A DNA stretch of 64,000 bases from assembly GCF_036271055.1 (NCBI RefSeq), contig NZ_DATBBJ010000031.1, positions 44,388 through 108,387 on the forward strand, written 5' to 3'. Below the pieces are notes generated by a model. The model did no database searches, was not told the DNA's origin, and worked only from the letters and a program-made list of their open reading frames with translations. Source of the DNA: Scandinavium sp036271055. GTDB lineage: Bacteria; Pseudomonadota; Gammaproteobacteria; Enterobacterales; Enterobacteriaceae. Positions within the stretch are counted from its first letter, which is position 1; every line of letters starts with the position of its first letter. Both the position numbers and the translations under genes were made by a program. Shown here one piece after another: positions 48,790 through 57,690 of the stretch.

Positions 48790-49063
48790 ATTAACCGTTT
48801 ACGACCCAGCCGACGCGCTAATCAATGAAGAAGAAATCGCTGTGTTCATGGCTGACGCCATGGAAACCGGTGACGCCGCCTATATTGCAAAAGCCATGGG
48901 TATTGTTGCCCGTGCTAAAGGAATGGCGACAGTCGCCGCTGAAACAGGGCTTTCACGCGAACAGCTCTACCGTTCTTTCAGCGATAAAGGTAATCCCACG
49001 CTCAAAACAACGCTGGCCGTAATGAAAGCACTGGGTTTGGACTTAACGATAAAAAATACATAA
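48782..49063 (+). CDS. HigA-like (Xre-type) antitoxin
   Basis: The 93-residue addiction-module antidote begins MIKLTVYDPADALINEEEIA. It has a helix-turn-helix in AKGMATVAAETGLSREQLYRSFSD and then NPTLKTTLAVMKALGLDLTI, matching the 'probable addiction module antidote protein' family that accompanies Gp49-like toxins. The ATG lies inside the toxin's last codons (8-base overlap), so it is translationally coupled. Longer in-frame starts exist within the toxin gene but are not needed. It likely represses its own promoter. Confidence 0.85.
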   Translation: MIKLTVYDPADALINEEEIAVFMADAMETGDAAYIAKAMGIVARAKGMATVAAETGLSREQLYRSFSDKGNPTLKTTLAVMKALGLDLTIKNT

Positions 49064-49132
49064 TTCAAAAACCTTCGTTTCTCTCATGGTCTTTTGCTTT
49101 ACACTCAAGGCAAATCCTACGGAGGCACTACC

Positions 49133-49405
49133 ATGGCACTTGCGCGACTGACACAGAAAGACATGACGGAAAGTGAACAGCGCGAGCTGAAGACGCTGCT
49201 CGATCGCGCTCGTATTGCCCACGGTCGCACGTTGACCAATGCGGAAAATAATCACGTGAAGAAAGAATACATCGACAAACTGATGGCTCAGCGTGAAGCC
49301 GAAGCGAAGAAAGTCCGCAAAGAGAAGAAACAGAAAGCGTATAAGCCGGATACCGAATCCACATTCTCCTGGTCTGCGAATACTTCCCCACGCGGAAGAC
49401 GATAA
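49133..49405 (+). CDS. yjbD: YjbD, DUF3811-type small basic protein
   Basis: The 90 residues equal E. coli YjbD. MALARLTQKDMTESEQRELK leads into a highly charged helix (MAQREAEAKKVRKEKKQKAY) and the C-terminus SWSANTSPRGRR. Soluble, helical, unknown function. The ATG at 49133 has a perfect GGAGG 7 bases upstream. It converges with rluF. Confidence 0.93.
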   Translation: MALARLTQKDMTESEQRELKTLLDRARIAHGRTLTNAENNHVKKEYIDKLMAQREAEAKKVRKEKKQKAYKPDTESTFSWSANTSPRGRR

Positions 49406-49412
49406 CCCACAA

Positions 49413-49443
49413 GCCCGGCGGTAATTCGCTTGCCAGGCCTGCA
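49413..49443. repeat. REP-like element between yjbD and rluF
   Basis: GCCCGGCGGTAATTCGCTTG followed by CCAGGCCTGC forms an imperfect REP-type palindrome between the two convergent stop codons. Confidence 0.65.
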
Positions 49444-49457
49444 GATTTCCAACGGGA

Positions 49458-50339
49458 TTAACGCCCTTTCTTCTTGCGCCCCGCCGACGCAAAACGTTTG
49501 CGGTTCGCCAATTCGGCAGGTGTTTTCGCCATATTCTTCCCACCGCTGCTGGCGGGCTTTTTCGCTGGCGTCGCAGCAGTTTTCGGTTTGGCTTTTGGTT
49601 TTGCCGGTTTGGCTTCGGAGGACGAATCTTCGATAAGCTTAAACAGCTCGATCAGCTCGTCGTCGGTCAGATCGCGCCATTCGCCTAACGGCACGCCTTT
49701 CAGGCTGACGTTCATGATGCGAGTACGTTCCAGTTTCGTGACTTCAAAGCCAAAATGTTCACACATGCGACGAATCTGACGGTTCAGCCCCTGAACAAGC
49801 GTGATACGAAACACGAACGGCGCTTCTTTCTTGACCTTGCATTTTTTGGTCACCGTCCCGAGGATCGGCACGCCTTTGCCCATACCAAGAATAAAATCAT
49901 CGGTTATCGGTTTGTTGACCGTCACCAGATATTCTTTCTCGTGATCGTTACCCGCACGAAGAATTTTGTTCACCAGATCGCCGTGATTGGTGAGGAAAAT
50001 CAGGCCCTGAGAGTCTTTATCGAGGCGGCCAATAGGGAACACACGGCTGCTGTGGTTGACGAAATCGACGATATTGTCCTTTTCGCCATTCTCAGTCGTA
50101 CTCACGATGCCGACGGGTTTGTTCAACACGATTAACACCAAATCGTCTTCCTGACGCGGCTCAATCAGCTGGCCGTTGACCTTCACGACATCGCCTACGA
50201 CGACCTGATCGCCCACCACGGCACGTTTGCCATTAATGAACACGTTGCCCTGTTCGATGTAGCGGTCGGCGTCACGACGTGAGCAGATGCCACTTTCGCT
50301 GATGTATTTGTTTAATCGGATGGATTGAGTCGGCAGCAT
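49458..50339 (-). CDS. rluF: RluF, 23S rRNA pseudouridine(2604) synthase
   Basis: The 293-residue protein (E. coli 290) has an N-terminal S4 RNA-binding domain (about 7-65, RLNKYISESGICSRRDADRY). The catalytic domain has the motif GRLDKDSQGLIFLTNHG, in which Asp107 is the catalytic aspartate, and QGLNRQIRRMCEHFGFEV. The C-terminal tail is rich in Lys, Pro and Ala and ends FASAGRKKKGR. It modifies U2604 of 23S rRNA, and tRNA-Tyr U35 in E. coli. Confidence 0.96.
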   Translation of the reverse strand: MLPTQSIRLNKYISESGICSRRDADRYIEQGNVFINGKRAVVGDQVVVGDVVKVNGQLIEPRQEDDLVLIVLNKPVGIVSTTENGEKDNIVDFVNHSSRVFPIGRLDKDSQGLIFLTNHGDLVNKILRAGNDHEKEYLVTVNKPITDDFILGMGKGVPILGTVTKKCKVKKEAPFVFRITLVQGLNRQIRRMCEHFGFEVTKLERTRIMNVSLKGVPLGEWRDLTDDELIELFKLIEDSSSEAKPAKPKAKPKTAATPAKKPASSGGKNMAKTPAELANRKRFASAGRKKKGR

Positions 50340-50369
50340 AGTTTCTCCTGTAAGCGCGAACTATACCAA

Positions 50370-50402
50370 AGGCCGATAGCCTTAGAAAATAGCTATCGGC
50401 CT
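50370..50402. terminator. Hairpin between yjbB and rluF
   Basis: AGGCCGATAGC / GCTATCGGCCT is an 11-bp perfect stem with an 11-base loop. Only TTT follows on the - strand. It is likely the 3' end of the yjbB transcript and fills most of the 84-bp space where E. coli has pepE. Confidence 0.65.
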
Positions 50403-50423
50403 GATGTTGCGGCAGTTCAGAAA

Positions 50424-52055
50424 TTAATAATCGTCGCGGTCGTCGTCTTCGTCCGGCTGCTCCATCACACTATAAGCCACGGCACAAAACAGTGAATTTA
50501 GGCGCTTCATATCCCCTAACAGCCCCAAGTGCAGCGAACTGGTTTCGATGCTTTGCACGTTTTGCTGATGCAATCGGTCGACATGCGCATGCGAATAGCG
50601 ACGGTTCATGATGCGGAAACGGTGCTTGTTGCGGCGCAGACGACGAGCGCTATCGACGTCGCCGGAGAAGAACACCGACATTGCCAGTTGCAGGTTGCTG
50701 AGCAGTTGATCGTACAAACCATCCAGCTCTTTCAGCCCTTCGACGGAAAATGCACGGCGCGCGGCCAGCGATTTGTCGGCGATTTCACTGCCCATGCGCT
50801 CGATGATGTCGGACGCCTGTTCAAGGTTCAGCGACATCTCGATGATTTCCGCCCAACGCCGCGACTCCTCTTCCGCCAGTTCATCTTTCGGCATTCGGGC
50901 CAGATAGAGTTTGATGGCGGTGTACAGCACGTTTACATCATCCGCGATTTTACGCAGTTCTTTCTCTTCACGCGGCTCACCATGAATGACTTTGCGCAGG
51001 CCAACCATCATGTTTTCCATCGCATCACCAATGCGTAACGTTTCACGGGCAGCATTGGCAAGCGCCAGCGTCGGCGTATCCAGCGCCGTTGGGTCGAGAT
51101 GTTTGGGTTTCAGCCGCGTATCCAGTTCCGGGACTTCAACAATAATGCGTTTGCAGAACCGTGCCATTGGTTCGGCGAACGGCACCATCGCCAAACAGCG
51201 GATCAGGTTGTAGAACACGTGGAAGTAGATAACCAGTTCCGATTTCGCCACCGGCAAGCGGGCCATGACGTCCGCCAGAATGTGGATAAACGGCAGCACA
51301 ATCAGACTACCCACCAGCTTGAAGAGCAAACTCCCAAGCGCCACGCGACGCGCAGCGGCATTGGCGGTGCTGTTATTGAGCATTGCCAGCAGGCCCGAAC
51401 CGAGGTTCGCGCCAATCACCAGACACAGCGCTACCGGGAAGGAAATCACACTGGTCGCGGTTAATGTCGCGGTCAACAGCACGGCGGCGAGGCTGGAATA
51501 AGTGATCACCGCGAATAACGCGCCGATCAACGCATCCAGCAGAATGTCGCCAGTCAGGGAGGCGAATATTACCTGCACGCCGTTGGCTTGGGTTATCGGA
51601 TGGACGGCCTGAACGATAAGCTCCAGTGCCAGTAATATCAGGCCAAGGCCAATCCCCACGCGCCCAAGTTGCCCGGCACGGGTTTGTTTGCGCCCGAGGA
51701 AGAAAATCACGCCGATAAAAATCAGCAGTGGCGATAACCAGGAGAGATCGAAGGTCAGCACACGCGCCATCAGCGCGGTCCCGACGTCAGCTCCAAGTAC
51801 GATAACCAGCGCAGGCGTCAGCGCCACTAAATCTTGTGCCACAAATGAAGTGACCAGCATGGTGGTGGCATTGCTGCTCTGCACCAGCGCAGTCACGCCA
51901 ATGCCTGCACTGAAGGCGAGCGGTTTCTTTTCAACGCTGCGGCTGAGCACGGTGCGCAGGCGTGCGCCGAAAACACGCATCACGCCGGTTCGAACGATGT
52001 GTGTGCCCCAGACCAGGAGCGCCACGGCAGATAGCAGGTGTAACAACGTTAGCAC
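50424..52055 (-). CDS. yjbB: YjbB, sodium-phosphate cotransporter-family protein with PhoU-like domain
   Basis: The 543 residues equal E. coli YjbB. Two Na/Pi-cotransporter repeats carry the QSSNATT motif (about 59-65) and YSSLAAVLLTATLTATSVI, with about eight to nine helices. A PhoU-like four-helix region follows (about 340-520), ending in an acidic tail (QPDEDDDRDDY). In E. coli YjbB is reported to export phosphate. The start is GTG at 52055 with GGAG upstream. Confidence 0.95.
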   Translation of the reverse strand: MLTLLHLLSAVALLVWGTHIVRTGVMRVFGARLRTVLSRSVEKKPLAFSAGIGVTALVQSSNATTMLVTSFVAQDLVALTPALVIVLGADVGTALMARVLTFDLSWLSPLLIFIGVIFFLGRKQTRAGQLGRVGIGLGLILLALELIVQAVHPITQANGVQVIFASLTGDILLDALIGALFAVITYSSLAAVLLTATLTATSVISFPVALCLVIGANLGSGLLAMLNNSTANAAARRVALGSLLFKLVGSLIVLPFIHILADVMARLPVAKSELVIYFHVFYNLIRCLAMVPFAEPMARFCKRIIVEVPELDTRLKPKHLDPTALDTPTLALANAARETLRIGDAMENMMVGLRKVIHGEPREEKELRKIADDVNVLYTAIKLYLARMPKDELAEEESRRWAEIIEMSLNLEQASDIIERMGSEIADKSLAARRAFSVEGLKELDGLYDQLLSNLQLAMSVFFSGDVDSARRLRRNKHRFRIMNRRYSHAHVDRLHQQNVQSIETSSLHLGLLGDMKRLNSLFCAVAYSVMEQPDEDDDRDDY

Positions 52056-52260
52056 GGGTTTTTATTCTCCTTATCGTTATACGTTTTTATGGGATTTTCA
52101 TCCTCACCCTCTTTCAGTATAAGGGTTTACGTTCAATAAAGAGACAAGGCACCGTGAAGGTGCCTCGTTTGTTGTAAGAAAAGATGACAGATTTGTGAAC
52201 TCGCGATCGCCCTGCCGCGCTTTTTGATGAGTGATGCCGCCTGTAAAAACGACTCTAATT

Positions 52261-52710
52261 TTAACTGATCGCTTGTGACGACTTTCTACACCACAAAAAT
52301 GTACTGACTTTGCCTATTTCTGAGAAGATAAAAAATGACACACCCAAATACCAGGGATAACCATCGATAAAATTCAGTAGATAAGGAATAAATGTCAGAG
52401 AGCACGTTAGAGAAAAGATTCGTAAAAATTCCTGACAGCAAAAGAATGAGAGCGCGACATCCCTTTTAATCATAAAGGCATATGAAGAATAAAAAAGAGA
52501 AAGATGCATCAGGATATTCAACACAAAAAAGACCTGGATATAAAAGCTATCCCAACCCTTAACGTCCAGCGAAGCAAGGTTGCCATAAAACTGATGCACA
52601 TCCGAATAAAAGGGAACATGTCCTTTATAGAAGGATAAGAGGCAATAGGTTAGCACTGCTAAAACATCCATGCAGCCCCAAAATATGAATATCTTATTTT
52701 TTAAATTCAT
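52261..52710 (-). CDS. AT-rich orphan membrane protein, function unknown
   Basis: The 149-residue protein has about four hydrophobic helices (roughly 8-26, 55-74, 85-110 and 118-137) and many Phe, Tyr and Cys residues. I recognise no family. The gene and its flanks are much richer in A/T than the neighbouring yjbB and metH, with AAA/TTT-rich codons, which suggests acquisition by transfer or H-NS-silenced DNA. The start at 52710 (MNLKNKIFIFWGC) gives 11-base spacing from GGAAG; an ATG at 52719 and a GTG at 52722 lie too close to it. No mobility gene is next to it. Confidence 0.6.
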   Translation of the reverse strand: MNLKNKIFIFWGCMDVLAVLTYCLLSFYKGHVPFYSDVHQFYGNLASLDVKGWDSFYIQVFFVLNILMHLSLFYSSYAFMIKRDVALSFFCCQEFLRIFSLTCSLTFIPYLLNFIDGYPWYLGVSFFIFSEIGKVSTFLWCRKSSQAIS

Positions 52711-52877
52711 AGTCTTCATCACTTCCAGTGATGTCCTTTATAGCTTGCCTTCATTATATTTCCGAAATCAATAATTGAATAACTTTAATGAAATATAAAA
52801 TAACCTCACTTAGTTTACTAAAAATTGACTCCAATCACTTAATAACATGTATCGTAGAAAAATATTAAATAAGAGAA

Positions 52878-52905
52878 ATAAAAAAGGGCAGATTATCTGC
52901 CCTTT
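52878..52905 (-). terminator. metH terminator
   Basis: GGGCAGA / TCTGCCC (52886-52892 and 52896-52902), extended by flanking A/T pairs and followed on the - strand by six T. Confidence 0.9.
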
Positions 52906-52913
52906 TGCTTGAA

Positions 52914-55900
52914 TCAGTCGGCATCGTAGCCAAGATTAGGGGCCAGCCAACGTTCGGCTTCTGCTACGCTCATGCCCTTACGAAACGCGTAATCTTCCAC
53001 CTGATCGCGCTGGATTTGCGCCACCGCGTAGTACTTGCTGTCCGGGTGGCTGAAATACCAGCCGGAAACGGACGCACCCGGCCACATGGCGTAGGATTCG
53101 GTGAGTTTCATGCCCGTATGCGTTTCAGCATCCAGCAGCTCCCAAATGGTCGCTTTTTCAGTGTGTTCCGGACATGCCGGATAACCTGGGGCCGGACGAA
53201 TACCCTGATAGTTTTCGCGGATCAGTTCTTCGTTGCTGAGGTTCTCATTGGCGGCATAACCCCAATGTACTTTGCGCACGCGTTCATGCAGGTATTCCGC
53301 AAACGCTTCTGCCAGACGATCGGCCAGCGCTTTGATCATGATTTTGTTGTAGTCGTCGTGCTGTGCGTCATAGGCGTCTGCCAGCGCGTCCTCTTCCAGC
53401 CCGCCCGTTACTGCAAACGCACCGAGATAATCGGCTTTTCCGGACGTTTTCGGGGCGACAAAGTCAGCCAGGCAGTAGTTCGCGAAACCGACTTTTTCCG
53501 TTTGCTGGCGCAGATGACGGCTGACTGTCAGCACGCGCGTACGCGTTTCATCACGGTAAATTTCGACATCGTCGCCGACACGGTTAGCCGGGAACAGCCC
53601 CACCACACCACGCGGGTTCAGTAATTTTTCAGCGCTGAGTTTGTCGAGCATTTCATTGGCATCGGCGAACAGGCGTTTCGCTTCTTCGCCCACCACTTCA
53701 TCTTCAAGGATGCGTGGGTATTTACCCGCCAGCGACCAAGTCATGAAGAACGGCGTCCAGTCGATATAATTACGCAGCGTTTCGATGCTGGCAGTGACAG
53801 GCTGTACGCCAAGACGATGCGCGACCGGTGGCGTGTAGCTCGCCCAGTCGAAAGCCAGATCGTTATCGCGCGCGGCCTGTAACGAGACCGGCGGCGTACG
53901 CGGTTTTTTACGCGCATGCTGGATACGTACCGTGTCATATTCCTGACGCGTACGCGCCACAAAATCATCGCGCTGCGTCGCTGAAAGCAGTGCAGAGACC
54001 ACGCCCACAGTTCGCGAGGCGTTCTGCACATACACCGTTGGGCCGCTGTAGTTTTGCTCGATTTTCACCGCCGTGTGCGCTTTCGAGGTCGTCGCGCCGC
54101 CAATCAGCAGCGGAATGGTGAAGCCCTGCCGCTCCATCTCTTTCGCCACGTTGACCATTTCGTCCAGCGACGGTGTAATCAGCCCGGAAAGGCCAATCAG
54201 GTCAGCATTCACTTCGCGCGCGGTTTTGAGGATTTTGTCCGTCGGCACCATCACGCCAAGATCGATAATTTCGTAGTTGTTACATTGCAGTACCACGCCG
54301 ACAATATTTTTGCCGATGTCGTGCACGTCGCCTTTCACGGTGGCGATGACCATTTTGCCGTTGGTCTGGCCTTTCTCTTTGCTGGCCTCGATGTACGGTT
54401 CCAGATACGCCACCGCCTGTTTCATTACGCGAGCGGATTTTACTACCTGCGGCAGGAACATTTTGCCTTCGCCGAACAAATCACCGACCACGTTCATGCC
54501 GTCCATCAGCGGACCTTCAATCACCTCAATCGGGCGTGATGCCTGTTGGCGTGCTTCTTCGGTATCCAGTTCTATAAATTCGGTAATGCCTTTGACCAGC
54601 GAATATTCGAGACGTTTTTTCACGTCCCAGGCGCGCCACTCGGCTTGCTGGACGATAACGGCTTCATCGGATTTGCTGCCGCGATATTTTTCGGCCAGAT
54701 CCAGCATGCGTTCGGTCGCGTCATCGCGACGGTTGAGGATGACGTCTTCGACGCCCTCGCGCAGCTCGGCAGGCAAATCATCATAAATCGCCAGTTGTCC
54801 GGCGTTAACGATGCCCATGTCCATGCCGTTACGAATGGCGTAGTAGAGGAATACGGCGTGGATCGCCTCGCGCACCGGGTCATTGCCTCGGAACGAGAAC
54901 GACACGTTGGAAACGCCGCCGGAGATCAGCGCATGCGGCAGTTCGCGTTTGATGTCTTCACACGCGCCGATGAAGTCCTGCGCGTAGTTGTTGTGCTCTT
55001 CGATGCCGGTCGCGACAGCGAAAATATTGGGGTCGAAGATAATATCTTCCGGCGGGAAGCCCACATCTTTGGTCAGAATGTTGTAGGCGCGGCGGCAAAT
55101 TTCGATTTTGCGTGCGCGAGTGTCAGCCTGACCTACTTCATCGAATGCCATCACCACGACAGCGGCACCGTAACGGCGCACTTTTTTGGCGTGATGGATA
55201 AAGGCTTCGACGCCCTCTTTCATTGAAATGGAGTTCACGATGCCTTTGCCCTGAATGCATTTCAGGCCTTTTTCGATGACATCCCATTTCGACGAATCGA
55301 TCATGATCGGCACACGGGCGATGTCCGGCTCACCGGCAATCAGGTTGAGGAAACGCACCATCGCCGCTTCGGCGTCGAGCATCCCTTCATCCATGTTGAT
55401 GTCGATGATTTGCGCGCCGCTTTCCACCTGTTGACGCGCCACATCCAGCGCTTCGGCGTATTTCTCTTCTTTAATCAGACGTTTGAATTTAGCGGAACCG
55501 GTCACGTTAGTACGTTCACCGACGTTCACAAACAGGCTGCTATCGCCAATATTCAGTGGCTCCAGACCCGCCAGACGACAGGCCACAGGGAGTTCGGGTA
55601 ACTGGCGCGGCGCGAGGCCCTCAACCGCACGGCTCATCGCCGCAATGTGTTCCGGCGTGGTGCCACAGCAGCCGCCAACGATATTCAGGAACCCGGACTC
55701 GGCCCATTCGCGGATCTGCGCCGCCATGGTGTCGGCATCGAGATCATATTCACCGAACGCATTCGGCAGCCCGGCGTTCGGGTGCGCGGTGACGTAGCAT
55801 TCGGCGATACGCGACAATTCCTGCACGTACTGGCGCAGCTCGTCCGGTCCCAAAGCACAGTTCAGGCCAAACGACAGCGCATCCGCATGGCGTAGCGAGT

Positions 55901-56597
55901 TATAGAACGCTTCGGTGGTTTGCCCGGAAAGCGTGCGACCGGAGGCGTCGGTGATCGTGCCAGAAATCATGATCGGTAAATCGACACCCAAGGCTTCCAA
56001 CTCTTCTTTCACCGCATAAATCGCGGCTTTGGCATTGAGGGTGTCGAAAACGGTTTCGATAAGGATCAGGTCGGAGCCGCCTTCCACAAGCGCTTTGGTC
56101 GATTCGCGATAGGCGCCCACCAGCTGATCAAAGGTGACATTACGAAACGCCGGATCGTTCACATCAGGTGAAATTGACGCGGTGCGGTTGGTCGGGCCAA
56201 GCACCCCGGCGACGTAACGCGGTTTATTCGGCGTGCGCGCCGTCCATTCATCGGCACAGGCGCGCGCCAGTTTCGCCGCCGCGAAGTTAATTTCCGCCGA
56301 CAGCGATTCCATCTGGTAATCCGCCATGGCGATGGTCGTCGAGTTAAAGGTGTTGGTCTCGACGATATCTGCCCCGGCTTCGAAATAGGCATTGTGGATG
56401 GCGGCAATCACCTCCGGCTTGCTCAGTACCAGCAGGTCATTGTTGCCTTTTACATCGCAGGGCCAGTCAGCGAAGCGCTCGCCACGATAATCTTCTTCGT
56501 TCAGGCGATAGCTCTGGATCATGGTGCCCATGCCCCCGTCCAGAACCAGGATTCGGTCTTTTAATTGCTGCTTCAGCTGTTTTTCGATGGTGCTCAC
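52914..56597 (-). CDS. metH: MetH, cobalamin-dependent methionine synthase
   Basis: The 1227 residues equal E. coli MetH when started at the GTG at 56597 (STIEKQLKQQLKDRILVLDG), which has GGGAG upstream. The homocysteine domain (about 1-325) carries the zinc ligands Cys247 and the pair in GGCCGTTPEH (Cys310/311). A methyltetrahydrofolate domain (about 356-620) follows. The cobalamin domain has VKGDVHDIGKNIVGVVLQ, where His759 is the lower cobalt ligand, and the C-terminal AdoMet reactivation domain (about 900-1227) contains RPAPGYPACPEH. It makes methionine from homocysteine. All domains are intact, so B12 use is implied. Confidence 0.98.
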   Translation of the reverse strand: MSTIEKQLKQQLKDRILVLDGGMGTMIQSYRLNEEDYRGERFADWPCDVKGNNDLLVLSKPEVIAAIHNAYFEAGADIVETNTFNSTTIAMADYQMESLSAEINFAAAKLARACADEWTARTPNKPRYVAGVLGPTNRTASISPDVNDPAFRNVTFDQLVGAYRESTKALVEGGSDLILIETVFDTLNAKAAIYAVKEELEALGVDLPIMISGTITDASGRTLSGQTTEAFYNSLRHADALSFGLNCALGPDELRQYVQELSRIAECYVTAHPNAGLPNAFGEYDLDADTMAAQIREWAESGFLNIVGGCCGTTPEHIAAMSRAVEGLAPRQLPELPVACRLAGLEPLNIGDSSLFVNVGERTNVTGSAKFKRLIKEEKYAEALDVARQQVESGAQIIDINMDEGMLDAEAAMVRFLNLIAGEPDIARVPIMIDSSKWDVIEKGLKCIQGKGIVNSISMKEGVEAFIHHAKKVRRYGAAVVVMAFDEVGQADTRARKIEICRRAYNILTKDVGFPPEDIIFDPNIFAVATGIEEHNNYAQDFIGACEDIKRELPHALISGGVSNVSFSFRGNDPVREAIHAVFLYYAIRNGMDMGIVNAGQLAIYDDLPAELREGVEDVILNRRDDATERMLDLAEKYRGSKSDEAVIVQQAEWRAWDVKKRLEYSLVKGITEFIELDTEEARQQASRPIEVIEGPLMDGMNVVGDLFGEGKMFLPQVVKSARVMKQAVAYLEPYIEASKEKGQTNGKMVIATVKGDVHDIGKNIVGVVLQCNNYEIIDLGVMVPTDKILKTAREVNADLIGLSGLITPSLDEMVNVAKEMERQGFTIPLLIGGATTSKAHTAVKIEQNYSGPTVYVQNASRTVGVVSALLSATQRDDFVARTRQEYDTVRIQHARKKPRTPPVSLQAARDNDLAFDWASYTPPVAHRLGVQPVTASIETLRNYIDWTPFFMTWSLAGKYPRILEDEVVGEEAKRLFADANEMLDKLSAEKLLNPRGVVGLFPANRVGDDVEIYRDETRTRVLTVSRHLRQQTEKVGFANYCLADFVAPKTSGKADYLGAFAVTGGLEEDALADAYDAQHDDYNKIMIKALADRLAEAFAEYLHERVRKVHWGYAANENLSNEELIRENYQGIRPAPGYPACPEHTEKATIWELLDAETHTGMKLTESYAMWPGASVSGWYFSHPDSKYYAVAQIQRDQVEDYAFRKGMSVAEAERWLAPNLGYDAD

Positions 56598-56742
56598 GCG
56601 GACTCCCGACAACGCTCTTATCAACAAGCCATAGTGGCATAATCAACCAGTGTGGAAAAGAGAGCCACGCTGAACATGAGAGATGTTCACTTCCACTGCT
56701 CCGATCAGTTCTGATAACGGTTGCATTATAATCAAATAAAAC

Positions 56743-56755
56743 GAAAATGATTTCC
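56743..56755. promoter_or_regulatory. Candidate IclR autoregulatory operator
   Basis: GAAAATGATTTCC matches half-sites of the IclR consensus TGGAAATNATTTCCA. It sits 25-37 bp upstream of the iclR start and also falls in the divergent metH-iclR region. Function is inferred from E. coli autoregulation. Confidence 0.55.
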
Positions 56756-56779
56756 ACGATACAGAAAATGGAGGCTGTT

Positions 56780-57616
56780 ATGGTTGCCACTGTTCCCGCT
56801 AAACGCGGCAAGAAACCACGTGCTGCCGCCACCGCAGCCGCCCCTCAACTAACCGGTCAGGTCCAGTCGCTGACACGTGGCCTAAAACTGCTGGAATCAA
56901 TTGCAGAATCCCACGGCAGCGTGGCGTTGACCGAACTGGCGCAGCAGGCTGGCCTGCCGAACTCCACCACACACCGTTTGCTGACCACCATGCAACAGTT
57001 GGGGTTTGTCCGTCAGACAGGAGATTTGGGCCACTGGACAGTAGGCGCACATGCGTTCATCGTCGGCAGTAGCTTCCTGCAGAGCCGCAATATACTGGCT
57101 ATCGTCCACCCTATTTTGCGCACGCTGATGGAAGATTCCGGCGAAACCGTCAATCTGGCGGTGCTCGATCAGAGCGATCATCAGGCCATTATTATCGACC
57201 AGGTGCAGTGCACGCAGCTGATGCGCATGTCCGCGCCGATTGGTGGCAAACTGCCGATGCACGCCTCGGGTGCCGGGAAAGCCTTTTTGTCACAACTGAA
57301 TGACGAACAGGTCAGCGGCCTGCTGCACCGCAAAGGGCTGCATGCGTATACCCATGCGACGCTGGTGTCTCCGGTACATCTGAAAGAGGATTTGGCACAG
57401 ATCCGCAAGCGCGGCTATTCATTTGATGACGAAGAGCATGCCCTCGGTCTGCGCTGTGTGGCGGCCTGCATCTATGATGAACACCACGAACCTTTCGCGG
57501 CGATCTCCATTTCCGGACCGATTTCCCGCGTCACTGACGACAGGGTTACGGAGTTAGGCGCGTTGGTGATCAAAGCGGCGAAAGAAGTGACGCTGGCGTA
57601 CGGTGGGACGCGATAA
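56780..57616 (+). CDS. iclR: IclR, repressor of the glyoxylate operon
   Basis: The 278-residue protein (E. coli 274) starts at the ATG at 56780, which has GGAGG 5 bases upstream; an ATG eleven codons earlier is possible. The N-terminal winged helix (about 30-90) includes LTELAQQAGLPNSTTHRLLT. The C-terminal GAF-like effector domain (about 105-270), with MSAPIGGKLPMHASGAGKAF and ALGLRCVAACIYDEH, senses glyoxylate and pyruvate. It represses aceBAK, encoded just beyond on the other strand. arpA, found here in E. coli, is missing. Confidence 0.96.
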   Translation: MVATVPAKRGKKPRAAATAAAPQLTGQVQSLTRGLKLLESIAESHGSVALTELAQQAGLPNSTTHRLLTTMQQLGFVRQTGDLGHWTVGAHAFIVGSSFLQSRNILAIVHPILRTLMEDSGETVNLAVLDQSDHQAIIIDQVQCTQLMRMSAPIGGKLPMHASGAGKAFLSQLNDEQVSGLLHRKGLHAYTHATLVSPVHLKEDLAQIRKRGYSFDDEEHALGLRCVAACIYDEHHEPFAAISISGPISRVTDDRVTELGALVIKAAKEVTLAYGGTR

Positions 57617-57622
57617 GGTTGT

Positions 57623-57690
57623 TTTGCCCGGCGGCGCAACGTTGCCGGGTCTCCAATGTAGGTCGGGTCTGGCGTAGCCGCCACCCGATA
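57623..57690. repeat. REP pair (BIME) between iclR and aceK
   Basis: GCCCGGCGGCGCAACGTTGC with CGGGTC, followed by TAGGTCGGGTCTGGCGTAGC with CGCCACCCGA, are two REP units in opposite orientation between the convergent genes. No separate intrinsic terminator is visible. Confidence 0.85.

Noticed and set aside
56747..56779. An iclR start eleven codons upstream (ATG at 56747)
   Set aside because: The internal ATG at 56780 has a far better ribosome-binding site (GGAGG) and the extension would overlap the probable operator, though the longer form appears in some annotations.
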